In this document: one piece after another, positions 28,718 to 38,075 of the stretch
Layout of the letters: each line of letters starts with the position of its first letter
How positions within the stretch are numbered: position 1 is the first letter of the stretch
Source of the DNA: Flammeovirgaceae bacterium
GTDB lineage: Bacteria > Bacteroidota > Bacteroidia > Cytophagales > Cyclobacteriaceae
NCBI GenBank assembly: GCA_016712035.1
Contig: JADJRT010000009.1
Location: 124,001 to 188,000 of the forward strand
Direction of reading: 5' to 3'
Length of the DNA: 64,000 nucleotides
The notes under the pieces: model-generated
What the model saw: the letters and a program-made list of their open reading frames with translations, nothing else
Database searches by the model: none
Told to the model about the DNA's origin: nothing
Made by a program: the position numbers and the translations under genes

Positions 28718-29173
28718 ATGCGGATAGTTTTGGTTTTTATGCTTTTATCAAAGTTCGCTTACGCTCAGGATTCTGATAAAGGTTTAAATCAACTTTCGTG
28801 GTTGGAGGGAACCTGGAATCGCACCAACATCAAAGCAGGAAAGTCGGCTCATGAGCGATGGGTAAGAACTGGCAAGGGTGAATTGATGGGTTGGGGTGTA
28901 TCTATGACTATGACCGGTAGCGATACGACCTTTGTTGAAAAGCTCAAGATTATTTATAAAGACAATGCGTTCTACTATGTAGCTGATGTTCCTGAGAATA
29001 AGGACCTAACTTATTTTAAGTTTACAGAACTTACTACAACCGGCTTTGTTTGTGAAGACCCCGCCCATGACTTTCCTAAAAAGATTTCTTATCAAGTGGA
29101 GGGAAATAAATTGAAAGCTATAATCTCCGGCAATGGCAAATCGATTGAGTATTTGTTTGAAAAGGAAAATTAA
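28718..29173 (+). CDS. Secreted DUF6265 family protein
   Basis: 151 residues with a signal peptide (MRIVLVFMLLSKFAYA). The DUF6265 pattern is clear: LNQLSWLEGTWNRTNIKAGKSAHERW near the N-terminus, GELMGWGVSMT in the middle and EDPAHDFPKKISYQVEGNKLKAIISGNGKSIEY at the C-terminus, a lipocalin-like barrel. Function unknown. A copy of a short dispersed repeat begins 11 bp after its stop. Confidence 0.85.
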   Translation: MRIVLVFMLLSKFAYAQDSDKGLNQLSWLEGTWNRTNIKAGKSAHERWVRTGKGELMGWGVSMTMTGSDTTFVEKLKIIYKDNAFYYVADVPENKDLTYFKFTELTTTGFVCEDPAHDFPKKISYQVEGNKLKAIISGNGKSIEYLFEKEN

Positions 29174-29183
29174 CTTGATCAGG

Positions 29184-29217
29184 ATTGCGAAAAATGCAAC
29201 AGGTATGGATGTTTGAT
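29184..29217 (+). repeat. Dispersed direct repeat, copy 1
   Basis: TTGCGAAAAATGCAAC followed by a variable part and GGATGTTTGATT. The second copy is at 29903-29941 in the same orientation. The copies share the first 16 bp and the last 12 bp exactly; the middle differs by 5 bp in length. Confidence 0.6.
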
Positions 29218-29277
29218 TTTGAATCGATGAATCTCAGAGCCATGAAAGGATGATTCGAATCAGGTTAGCTTAAAAGC

Positions 29278-29759
29278 TTACCCCAAACCAAAATATAATC
29301 CTTCAGGCCATCCCAAACCAGTTCTAAATATAAAATGTCCATTAGGTTTCTGTTTTCTGTATCCTATTGAAACAGACAACGGAAATAAATCATAGTACTC
29401 ATTAAGTGATTTAACAAATCCACCACTTACTTCAAGGTGGTGTTTTGTAGCTCCGGTTAAAAAACCAAAATTTCCTAAAATATATGGAATTGAATATCCC
29501 CAACCATGCTCACCTCCATATCCAGCTTTAACAAAAGTTGCTGTTATTGATTTCTGTTCATTTCTCTGGAACATTCGTTCATAGTAGGCAGTGGCAGTAA
29601 AAGCATTTCCTACGCCCACATTCCCGTAATAGCATTGTTAAACATTTTGGATTTCTTTGAATCTGGCACTACGTCCTGTGCCGCAACAGTATTTGCTATT
29701 AATAATAAAATGATGAATAGGTTTCTATATTTACAATAGACATTTAGTTCTCTTTTCAT
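29278..29759 (-). CDS. Hypothetical outer-membrane-like protein (frameshifted)
   Basis: About 160 residues. From ATG 29759 a signal peptide (LFIILLLIANTVAAQ) leads to KKSKMFNNAI; an indel near 29633 then breaks the frame, and the next frame gives GNVGVGNAFTATAYYERMF through to GLGWPEGLYFGLG. The alternating hydrophobic/polar strands and aromatic-rich end suggest a small beta-barrel. I do not recognise a named family. It is flanked on both sides by copies of one dispersed repeat. Confidence 0.6.
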
Positions 29760-29902
29760 AATAGGCAGGTTTATAATTGAAATTTAAATGCGCTACTTAT
29801 GATCAAATGTCTGGTATTTGAATTAATGCTAGATTCTGAATTGCGCAACCAATGGAAGTTTTTGGTAGAAAACCCTCATTTATTAAATGTCTACCAGGAA
29901 TT

Positions 29903-29941
29903 TTGCGAAAAATGCAACTGGTGGGGTGGGGATGTTTGATT
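29903..29941 (+). repeat. Dispersed direct repeat, copy 2
   Basis: Second copy of the element at 29184, beginning TTGCGAAAAATGCAAC and ending GGATGTTTGATT, with a G-rich centre. It lies in the non-coding stretch downstream of the glycerate kinase gene. The surrounding 29760-29961 holds no gene that I can support. Confidence 0.6.
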
Positions 29942-29961
29942 CTAAGTGGCCAGGCAGCCAC

Positions 29962-31073
29962 TCAAATAGATAATCTGGATATTCTTTCGGCTATTAATTC
30001 CGTGGTATGTGTCATCGCCTCTGATTGGGTTGTTTTCTCATTTACTAAGGCAAAGACTTCTTTCAATCCGAGCGTTCCAATTTCTTGATGCGTTAACTCA
30101 TTTTTTCCTACAATGGCAATAATTGGCTTACCATAACGTGTTGCAAGCTGAGCCACACCCATTACCACTTTACCGGATAGTGTTTGAGTGTCCATTTTGC
30201 CCTCGCCTGTTATTATCAGGTCCGCCCATTTTATTTGTTCCTCAAGGTGCAGCATCTGCAGAATGAAATCAATACCACTATTAAATTCTGCATTTAAAAA
30301 AAGCAGGGCGCCCGCACCCAAGCCTCCTGCGGCCCCAGCACCTTTAAAGTTTACCTCCTGGTTACTTTGACTCTTTGCTACTTGTTCAAAATTCCGGAGA
30401 CCCCAATCAAGTAGTTGAACAGCTTCTTCATCGGCACCTTTTTGGGGTGCATACACATAGGCTGCGCCATTTTTTCCGTAGAGTTCGTTATCCACATCGC
30501 ACAAAACAACGAAGGAGATTTTCTTATTATTTAGGATGAACTTGTCGAACTGAATTTTATAAAGATGAACCAGATTTTCTCCGATGGGCGCCAGCGTTTT
30601 ATTTTCCTGATTTAGAAATTTTACCCCTAAGGCTGCGGCCATGCCTAACCCAGCATCGTTGGTGGCACTACCCCCAATGGTAAGAATGATTTTGTTTACG
30701 CCACGGGTAATCGCATCGGCAATAAGTTCGCCCGTTCCATACGTGGAAGTTTTTAGTGGGTTACGTTCTTCTTTAGATAATAATGCCAGTCCCGATGCGC
30801 TCGCCATTTCAATGAATGCATGGAGCCATCGCCCGAGATTCCGTACGAAGCAGTTATTTTTCTGAATAAAGGATCTGATACTTCTGCAGAAATCATAGAA
30901 CCCTTCGAATGGTCTGTTAGTAATTCGCAGGTCCCTTCACCGCCATCGGCCATCGGAATAAGTTTAATAGAAAGTGCGGAATCAATTTTTAGCAATCCAC
31001 TCTCAACAGCTGCACAAACTTCTTTGGCTGTTAGTGAACCTTTAAACTTATCCGGTGCAACTAAAATGTTCAC
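29962..31073 (-). CDS. Glycerate kinase (one frameshift)
   Basis: About 370 residues, GlxK/GarK-type (glycerate 2-kinase family). The N-terminus MNILVAPDKFKGSLTAKEV and LIPMADGGEGTCELL are classic. After a missing G near 30820, which joins DGSM to AFIEMASASGLALL, come STYGTGELIADAI, KIILTIGGSATNDAGLGMA, GAAGGLGAGALLFL and LIITGEGKMDTQTLSGK. It phosphorylates D-glycerate. Its start overlaps the stop of the GntP permease by 4 bp, implying joint uptake and phosphorylation of glycerate or a related acid. Confidence 0.93.
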
Positions 31074-32394
31074 AATAAAATAAATAGTAAAATGGAGGTA
31101 ATAAGTACCGTTATGCCCTGTGCCAGCGTTATCAGTGTATAACTTTTATACGCATCGCTTTCGCGGATACCACTGAATTGCGACACAACCCAAAAATATG
31201 AATCATTGGCATGCGAAACCGTCATGGCTCCACCACCAATGGCTAAAATTAATGTGGCTAAAGAAGTGGCGGTTGTAAATCCAGCAAGGATAGTTAACGG
31301 TGCTAGTAAAGAACTGGTTATAATGATAGCTGATGTGGAAGATCCTTGTGCGGATTTTAAAACAGCTCCTAAAGCAAAGGCAATTAGTATAAATAGTATG
31401 CCGCCCGATTGCGAGCCTGCAATCTGCTCTTTCAAAATCAAATCGATGCCGCTTGATTTTATGACTGCTCCGAACGAGCCGCCTGCACCGGTAATAAGAA
31501 GTATTACCCCGGCATCTTTCAATGCTTCAGAAATCCAGGCAGGCGATTCCTGTCTTTGTTTTTTCGAGATCAATAGAAATGCACAAAGGAGTCCTGCAGA
31601 TAAAGCAATGGCAGGGTTTCCGATAATTTGGAAGATGTTTGTCAGCGCTTTAAAGGCCGGAATTATAGTTGGCAATGTAGCACAGGAGATGAGTAGGATA
31701 GGAAGCAGCAGCGGAAGAAATGCCAGAACAGTGTGGTGATTACTTTTTTCAAGCGGGGCATGCGTTATTTGTACCGCATGGATTTTGGCACCCATTTTTT
31801 TTGATAACCAAAACGCAACAAGCGCAGCCGGTATAGCCCCAATCAATCCGATTAAAATTACCAGCCCCAGATTTGCGGTTACTCCCAAATTGGCGGCCGC
31901 AGCTAAAGGACCCGGAGTAGGGGGCACCAGTACGTGAGAAGTATATAATCCGCTGGACAAAGCAAGAGATAGTTGTGCTTGATTTATTTCGGTGGAGGTA
32001 AGGGCGGGTATTAACCGGGACAAGATGATAAAACCTGAATCGCAGAACACAGGAATACCAACCACCACGCCAATCATGGACATGGCGACCAACGTTTTAC
32101 TTTTACCAAACGCATGGATAATTTTTGCTCCAATACTGGTCATGCTCCGGTTCTTTCCATCACAATGCCCAGGCATGAACCAATGGCCACAAGAAATCCT
32201 ATTTGTTGCAACAACAACCCAAAGCCCGCTTGCATGGTAGTTACTGTTTCTAAAACAGATTTGCCAACCAGGGTTCCAAAAATCAGGGCTGCAATGAGTA
32301 GAGAAAAGAAGGGATTTAGTTTTAGGTATCGTGAAGTGGCAATGAGAGCACCAAGGGCAATAGAAAGTGAGATGGCGATTTGGATGCCCGCCAT
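31070..32394 (-). CDS. GntP-family gluconate/glycerate:H+ permease (one frameshift)
   Basis: About 440 residues with some 12 hydrophobic helices. Family signatures are VGIPVFCDSGFIILSRLIP and LSSGLYTSHVLVPPTPGPLAAA. A missing A near 32150 breaks the frame: the N-part ends GIVMERTGA and the next frame continues MTSIGAKIIHAFGKS. Coupling to glycerate kinase makes glycerate a better substrate guess than gluconate. Its start is 3 bp after the PIN gene stop. Confidence 0.92.
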
Positions 32395-32396
32395 TA

Positions 32397-32764
32397 TTAT
32401 ATGAATCGGATAGTTTCTATTTCTCTCACCTTACTGAAAACCTTATCTGCGGAGACTAATGGCAGTTGATAGTAATTTGCAGTGGCAGCGATAATGGCAT
32501 CAGGCAGTTTTAATTTATACTTGATGCGGAGATCAATAGTTGCTTTTTTAATTTCTGTGTTCAATTCTAGTAAGATACATTCATCGAGAAAATTTCGAAT
32601 TAAGTATCGATCCTCACTAGTGAGTTTTGATAAGAAAGTGATTCGAGTTCGGTAATAAATGAGATATGCAGGATATTATGATTGATGATTTCCTTTGCGA
32701 CAGGGTGACCATCTAAAACTGCTATAATGGCGTTTGTGTCAAGTAGAATATTATTTCCACTCAT
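32397..32764 (-). CDS. PIN-domain toxin (VapC-like), frameshifted
   Basis: About 122 residues. PIN ribonuclease fold: LLDTNAIIAVLDG at the N-terminus (first acidic residue), FITELE in the middle, and LPDAIIAATANYYQLPLVSADKVFSKV at the C-terminus with the later catalytic Asp residues. An indel near 32625 separates the halves; the downstream frame reads LTSEDRYLIRNFLDECILLEL. Start ATG 32764 lies inside the antitoxin gene's 3' end (14-bp overlap), the standard toxin-antitoxin order. Confidence 0.75.
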
Positions 32765-32918
32765 CTCGCAATTTTCTTTGAAGCTTGACTGGGTTTCCTT
32801 TAGCTTTTACTTTCCCCACATACTTACTGATGTCAACGCCAGATTTTTTAGCTTTAACAGAAGCAAATATTTTCTCCAACTCTTTTTTTGATGGCTTTGA
32901 TTTGATTACAGTTTCCAT
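32751..32918 (-). CDS. Putative antitoxin partner of the PIN toxin (55 aa)
   Basis: 55 residues, METVIKSKPSKKELEKIFASVK...DISKYVGKVKAKGN and a basic end. The intact frame, the 14-bp overlap with the PIN gene and the basic C-terminus are as expected for a small VapB-like or ribbon-helix antitoxin. No DNA-binding fold can be named with confidence. No other gene explains this stretch. Confidence 0.65.
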   Translation of the reverse strand: METVIKSKPSKKELEKIFASVKAKKSGVDISKYVGKVKAKGNPVKLQRKLRDEWK

Positions 32919-32949
32919 TTAAAATTGTTTAAACAAAGGTAATTCATTT

Positions 32950-34141
32950 TTAGATACGGAATTGAATGAAAGGATAAGCTTGCCCTGCTTTAAATTCAGT
33001 GGTGTCAGCAGGCAATTCAATAAAACCATCCACCTCTTTCAGATTGGCAAAATCGCCTGAACCACCGCCAACTTGCGGGTAAGCCATTAGTTGGCCTTTT
33101 TCATTTTCTACTTTTACCTGAAGAAAGTAAGTTAACGCGGGCTTGAAAGAAAAATCTTTTGCCAGAATGGTGTGGCTTGATTTTATGTTGCCCCGAAGAC
33201 TTTTTATAAGCCAGGGTTTTATATAGCGATAAAAGCACATATAAGTTGAAACCGGATTCCCCGGAAGGGCAAACACGATATGATTGGATGAAGTGCCGAA
33301 CCACAACGGCTTGCCTGGCTTTTGGCTTACCTGATGAAAGCGTTTTTGAATTCCATTTCGCTCCAGTGTTTGAGGTACGTAATCAAACTTGCCTTTCGAA
33401 ACACCTCCTGAGAAGATTAGAACTTCGTAGTGCGAAAGAATTTTTTTTTACCTCGGCTTCAAGAATCTCGGGTTGGTCGGGAATATGAAACTGATCGGCT
33501 GGACAACCCAATTCCAATAAGGCAGCTTGCAAGGCATAACTATTTGATCTTCGGATTTGATAGGGGAGTGGTGTTAGATCCACAGGCACTAATTCATCTC
33601 CACTCGAAATAATGGCCGTTTTAGGAAACATCGAAACCGAGACAGTCTTTTTACCCACCGAGGCAAGCAAGGCAACTTCGGCAGGAGAAATTATTGTGCC
33701 GGGCGAAAGCAGAGTTTCATTTTGCTTGGCATCCTGACCTTGATGGTGAATATGATCGCGGGGATTTAATTTTTGAAGAAGAAGGGAAGCGGACTGATCT
33801 TTAATGTCCAGATCTTCATAGCGAACAACGGTATCGGTGCCGGTAGGTAGCATCGCTCCGGTCATTACTTCAATACATGAATCATTATTGTTTAACTTTT
33901 TTGGTTGTTCACCAGCGGCTTGAATGCCTTCAATAGGAAAGTTTCGGTTTCCGTTCTTGAAAGAATCAAAACAAATTGCAACGCCATCCATAGCTACGCG
34001 ATCGAATGGTGGAAAATTTCGATCCGCCCGAACTTCTTCCCGTAAAATTCTTCCACAGGCCTGTTGAATAGCAAGATCCTCTTTTCCAGTTTCCATGGAA
34101 TGCGAAAGAATAATTGCTGTAGCCTCTGAAACGCTTATCAT
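32950..34141 (-). CDS. moeA: Molybdopterin molybdotransferase MoeA (one frameshift)
   Basis: About 397 residues. Inserts molybdate into adenylylated molybdopterin. Visible are the N-terminal ISVSEATAIIL, VRADRNFPPFDRVAMDG, EVMTGAMLPTGTDTVVRYED, the AIISSGDELV loop, the LIFSGGVSKGKFDYVP substrate loop and FALPGNPVS. A T9 run at 33441-33449, one base too long, splits it between EAEVKK and ILSHYEVLIFSGG. Divergent from moaC at 34189; the 47-bp gap probably holds both promoters. Confidence 0.93.
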
Positions 34142-34188
34142 GATTTAATTAACTTTGATTGAATACTGCGGATTCAAAATTTTAACTA

Positions 34189-34668
34189 ATGAAGAAACAA
34201 TTTACACATATTGACGCCACGGGCAACCCCAAAATGGTGGATGTATCACACAAAAAAGTGACCAAACGCGTGGCGCGCGCGCAGGCTATTGTCGTTTTAG
34301 GGAGTGAAATTGTATCGATGATGCAGGGAAACGAGTTAATCACGAAAAAAGGACCAGTTTTTCAGACAGCTATAATAGCTGGAGTGATGGCTGCAAAGAA
34401 GACACATGAACTGATTCCGTTTTGTCATCCCTTAAACCTGGAGGACTGTAAGATTAAGACATCTATTAGAGATAATACAGCAATCATTGATACTGAAGTG
34501 ACTGTGACCTCTAAAACAGGTGTAGAAATGGAAGCGTTAACAGCTGCTTCGGTGGCCGCACTGACTGTATACGATATGTGTAAAGCACTGTCGCATCACA
34601 TCGTTATAACGGATATAAAACTGATGAAGAAGACAGGTGGGAAGAAAGATTTTCTGCGTAAACAGTAG
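34189..34668 (+). CDS. moaC: Cyclic pyranopterin monophosphate synthase MoaC
   Basis: 159 residues. Converts the MoaA product to cPMP in molybdopterin synthesis. FTHIDATGNPKMVDVSHKKVTKRVARA, AGVMAAKKTHELIPFCHPLNLE, TGVEMEALTAASVAALTVYDMCKA and a Lys-rich end (LMKKTGGKKDF) are all conserved. Frame intact. Confidence 0.97.
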   Translation: MKKQFTHIDATGNPKMVDVSHKKVTKRVARAQAIVVLGSEIVSMMQGNELITKKGPVFQTAIIAGVMAAKKTHELIPFCHPLNLEDCKIKTSIRDNTAIIDTEVTVTSKTGVEMEALTAASVAALTVYDMCKALSHHIVITDIKLMKKTGGKKDFLRKQ

Positions 34669-34882
34669 CCGGAGAAATACTTTGAGTCCACATCGTTCCA
34701 AAACGGGAAATTTTAATTTTTTCCAGTAAGTAGCAATTTATTAACTGATTACAAGACTTGACATTAACTGATTGTAGAAGTAAATTTTTGCGCAATCGAA
34801 TGAAATTGAACAATTAAAAAATCAATAAATATTTCTCGAACTTTTTAGCTCATTAAATGTTAAATTTGAGAGTCTAAATAAA

Positions 34883-35032
34883 ATGTTGGTTATGAAATTA
34901 ATTGGAAAAAATATCCTTGCAGGGTTTCAGCTTAATCCGATCAATCGGGATTTGTTGATTGTAATTTCGGCAGGCATGTTTATCGCTATTGCCATTATCA
35001 GTTTGCTAGTAATGATTGTTAGTCAGATTTAG
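34883..35032 (+). CDS. Small membrane protein (49 aa)
   Basis: ATG 34883 to TAG 35032 encodes 49 residues: MLVMKLIGKNILAGFQLNPIN, then one strong transmembrane helix (LIVISAGMFIAIAIISLLVMIV) ending SQI. No recognised family. Placed between moaC and the terminator at 35056; the convergent moaE gene follows. The composition fits a real small gene but evidence is limited. Confidence 0.45.
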   Translation: MLVMKLIGKNILAGFQLNPINRDLLIVISAGMFIAIAIISLLVMIVSQI

Positions 35033-35055
35033 CAATAGCCTAATTCACCGAATTA

Positions 35056-35085
35056 AAAGCGTCAAAGAAGTTTGACGCTTTTTTA
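35056..35085. terminator. Bidirectional terminator between the small gene and moaE
   Basis: A 9-bp stem AGCGTCAAA/TTTGACGCT with a 4-nt loop, flanked by AAAA upstream and TTTTTT downstream. It lies between the plus-strand small gene and the minus-strand moaE stop and can serve both. Confidence 0.85.
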
Positions 35086-35491
35086 TGGATGCGCGGAAAC
35101 ATGTGTCGCCATCTTCAAAAAATTCCTTCTTCCAAATGGGAACCGTTTGTTTAAGCGTATCAATTACATACTGACAAGCTTCAAAAGATTCCTTTCGATG
35201 TGCGGTTGAAAGCGCAATCACTACTGCAACATCTCCCGGGTGTAAGGTACCCACCCTATGACTTACTGCCCAACCGGTTAGGTTCCATTGTTTGTCAGCT
35301 TGTTGAATTATTTTATTCATCTCGGCAACAGCCATGGGTTCGTAGGCTTCATACTCAAGTCTGGTAACCTTTTTGGAGGAGGTTTGATTTCGCACAGTTC
35401 CAATAAATACATTAACAGCACCTCCACTACGCGAAGAAGCAGCGCTTATGATCTTTTGAACATCAATAGGTTTGTCAATAATTTCAATCAT
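35083..35491 (-). CDS. moaE: Molybdopterin synthase catalytic subunit MoaE
   Basis: About 136 residues. Transfers sulfur from the MoaD thiocarboxylate into cPMP. MIEIIDKPIDVQKIISAASS is the standard start (ATG 35491; an in-frame ATG at 35512 would overlap moaD). AVNVFIGTVRNQT, LEYEAYEPMA and VGTLHPGDVAVVIALSTAHRKESFEAC, then PIWKKEFFEDGDT are all present. The last codons seem shifted by a two-base deficit near 35103; the expected end WVSAHP then stops at 35083, right at the terminator. The uncorrected frame runs on to 35045. Confidence 0.92.
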
Positions 35492-35501
35492 GCTTGGATA
35501 T

Positions 35502-35741
35502 TCAACCGCCACTAACCGGTGGTATCAATGCGATCTCGTCAGTTTCGTGTAAAGGCGCCTCGTCCGATGCATACTCCTGATTTACCGCAATAAAAAGTGA
35601 TTTCAGTTTTTTCAAATCAGGATATTGGGTGGCTAAGGTATTTCTAAGATCACCTACAGAAGTACCAGTAAGTTCAAAGGCAACCTCGCGATTACCTATA
35701 ATATCGCGCGAGATTCCAAACGCTTTAATTTTTACTACCAT
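35502..35741 (-). CDS. moaD: Molybdopterin synthase sulfur carrier subunit MoaD
   Basis: 79 residues, ubiquitin-like. It ends with the diagnostic IALIPPVSGG, whose C-terminal Gly-Gly is adenylylated and thiocarboxylated. FGISRDIIG near the start and FIAVNQEYA in the middle are usual. It precedes moaE by 10 bp. Confidence 0.94.
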   Translation of the reverse strand: MVVKIKAFGISRDIIGNREVAFELTGTSVGDLRNTLATQYPDLKKLKSLFIAVNQEYASDEAPLHETDEIALIPPVSGG

Positions 35742-35803
35742 TTAACAAATATACGTACTGATTTCATACGTATTCGATCGATCATCTCTATCTTTCGTAT
35801 TGA

Positions 35804-36804
35804 ATGTCAGGATCACGCCTATATGATAATCACGGCCGGCCTATTACCTACCTGCGTTTGGCGGTAACGGATCGGTGCAACCTGCGTTGCTTTTATTGCA
35901 TGCCTGAAGAGGGAATCAAATACTTGCCTAAAAAACAACTCTTGACTTTTGAAGAAATCGAGCGACTGATTAGAATTTTGGCTTCGATGGGGATTTCGAA
36001 AGTCAGGCTTACCGGGGGTGAGCCTTTTGTACGTACGGATCTGATGAAGCTTGTTCGCAGGATTGTTGCGATCGATGGTGTTCACGATTTACATCTTACC
36101 ACCAACGGTATTTTAACTGCACCTCATATTCCGGAATTGAAATCGTTGGGAATTGCATCTGTTAACTTAAGTCTCGATACGCTTGATCGCGAGCGATTTA
36201 AATGATTACCCGAAGAGATGAGTTTGAGAAAACGTGGGCTACTCTACAACAATTAATTGAAAGCAACATTCCTGTAAAGATTAATGCTGTAGTGATGGAG
36301 GGCAGAAATATCGAAGACATTCTTCCACTTATTGAACTTACGCGTAATAACACTATTTCGGTTCGTTTTATTGAAGAGATGCCTTTTAATGGCGAAGGCA
36401 AACATTATTCCATGCTTACCTGGACGTACACTAAAATTGTGGATTATATACGTGAGCACTATCCCAATCTTGAGCGATTGGCTGATCCCCCACATTCAAC
36501 TTCGTATAATTATAAAATACCTGGCTATGTGGGAGACGTGGGCATGATTGCTGCCTTTAGCCGAACCTTCTGTGGTACCTGTAATCGAATCCGGGTAACC
36601 GCACAAGGGGTTTTTAAAACATGTTTGTATGATGATGGCGTATTGAACGTCAGAGATTTAATGCGCGAAGAAAAAAGCGATGCGGAGATAAAAGTGAGTT
36701 TACTTCGGGCATTTAAAAGCCGGGCATTAGATGGATTTGAAGCGGAAGCAAGAAGAGGGAGTAGTTCACCGGCTATAGAATCGATGTCAACCATTGGCGG
36801 ATAA
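35804..36804 (+). CDS. moaA: GTP 3',8-cyclase MoaA (one frameshift)
   Basis: About 333 residues, radical SAM enzyme of molybdopterin synthesis. The SAM cluster motif CNLRCFYCMPEEG and KVRLTGGEP are visible; the second cluster lies in the C-terminal region (FCGTCNRIRVT and CLYDDG). It ends SMSTIGG, the conserved Gly-Gly tail. An A run at 36200 is one short, so DRERFK stops and MITRRDEFEKTW resumes. Divergent from moaD with a 62-bp gap. Confidence 0.95.
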
Positions 36805-36818
36805 AATTTTAAAAGATT

Positions 36819-37331
36819 ATGAGAATACTTTTTTCAATTGTTTTTGTAATGAGTTACCTCTCTGGCCATAGCCAGGAGAAACCATCGGCCACGCAGTCAT
36901 TTATGGTTACTGGAGAGGTTAAGCAGGAAGTAAAAATATCGGTGAATGACTTTGATAAATATCGAGGTGCTTTAGTTAAAGATGTGGTAATTACCAATCA
37001 CCTGGGCGAGGTTAAGAGTCGAATCAAAAAACTAACCGGTGTTTTATTACGAGATATTCTCGCCAACGTTGAGATTAAAAGTGAAAAACCGCGTGATCTC
37101 AGCGCGTGTTACCTGGTTTGCAAAGCGACTGATGGATATACCATTATCTATTCGTGGAATGAAGTTTTCAATAATCCTGCAGGAGAATCCATTTACTTGA
37201 TTACCTCTAAGGAGGACATCAAAGCCATTGATATGGAAGAGTCGATACTGATGCTTTCGCCCCGCGATTATAAAACGGGAAGAAGGTATTTGAAAAGTTT
37301 GACTTCCATTGAAGTAAAGCGCGCCAATTAA
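36819..37331 (+). CDS. Secreted molybdopterin-oxidoreductase-like protein
   Basis: 170 residues, signal peptide (MRILFSIVFVMSYLSGHSQ). TGEVKQEVKISVNDF, LGEVKSRIKKLTGVLLRDIL and LVCKATDGYTIIYSWNEVFNN resemble the oxidoreductase molybdopterin-binding (SUOX-like) superfamily, reduced to a single domain. Its place just after moaA agrees. Whether it binds the cofactor is unknown. The stop overlaps the next ATG by 1 base. Confidence 0.75.
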   Translation: MRILFSIVFVMSYLSGHSQEKPSATQSFMVTGEVKQEVKISVNDFDKYRGALVKDVVITNHLGEVKSRIKKLTGVLLRDILANVEIKSEKPRDLSACYLVCKATDGYTIIYSWNEVFNNPAGESIYLITSKEDIKAIDMEESILMLSPRDYKTGRRYLKSLTSIEVKRAN

Positions 37332-38075
37332 TGATGGAGTTATATATTCTGATTGGCGCTTTTTTCTTCATTGCATTAATTTATTCCTCAGTAGGTTTTG
37401 GTGGTGGCTCCAGCTACCTCGCGTTAATGGCACAGCCCTTTTTCTCTCTAATGCCAGATACAATCCGACCCACAGCTTTGCTTTGTAATGTAGTAGTGGT
37501 TACAGGCGGCACTATTATTTTCTATAGACAAGGTAAATTGTTGTGGAAAGATATTTGGCCTTTTATTGTCATGAGTGTACCGATGGCGTTTGTGGGTGGC
37601 TTTTGGAAACTGCAGGATGATACGTTCTTTATCATCCTTGGATTTACATTGTTGGTTGTTTCTATTTTGCTTTGGATTCAGCAAGACGAAAAAACAGTAT
37701 CGGTACGGTTTGATAGCACTGCGAGTCAATTGGTTGTAGGGGTGGCATCGGCTTTCTTTCGGGGTTGGTGAGTATCGGGGTGGTATTTTTCTTTCGCCCA
37801 TACTGCATCTGGCTCGGTGGGCTGAGGCAAAGAAAATTTCGGCATTGGCCAGTGTTTTTATTTTGGTCAATTCCATTGGCGGTCTTATGGGCCAGCTTTC
37901 TCGCGGGCTTCCACCCTCGATTGGACATTCATAGCTTCCGTGATGGTGGCTTTTTGCCGGTGGTCAAATTGGTTCGCGTTTTGGTGCTCAAAAGTTTAAA
38001 CCAGTTTATATTCGCAGAATAACTTCCATACTTATTTTGCTTGCTTCCATTAATATTTTAAAAGATCATTTATGA
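37331..38075 (+). CDS. TauE/SafE-family sulfite/anion exporter (several frameshifts)
   Basis: About 248 residues. MMELYILIGAFFFIALIYSSVGFGGGSSYLALMA is the family N-terminus. The intact frame ends near 37770; beyond it conserved parts appear in different frames: GLVSIG, then HLARWAEAKKISALASVFILVNSIGGLMGQLSRGLPPS, DWTFIASVMVAF and AGGQIGSRFGAQKFKPVYIRRITSILILLASINILKDHL, ending 38075. That makes at least four indels (about 37755, 37776, 37922, 37953). The family exports sulfite or sulfonates. Its restored stop overlaps the DsrE gene start by 4 bp (ATGA). Confidence 0.8.

Noticed and set aside
29852..30088. 78-codon plus-strand frame downstream of glycerate kinase
   Set aside because: It overlaps the dispersed repeat and the antisense end of glycerate kinase; no sensible domain.
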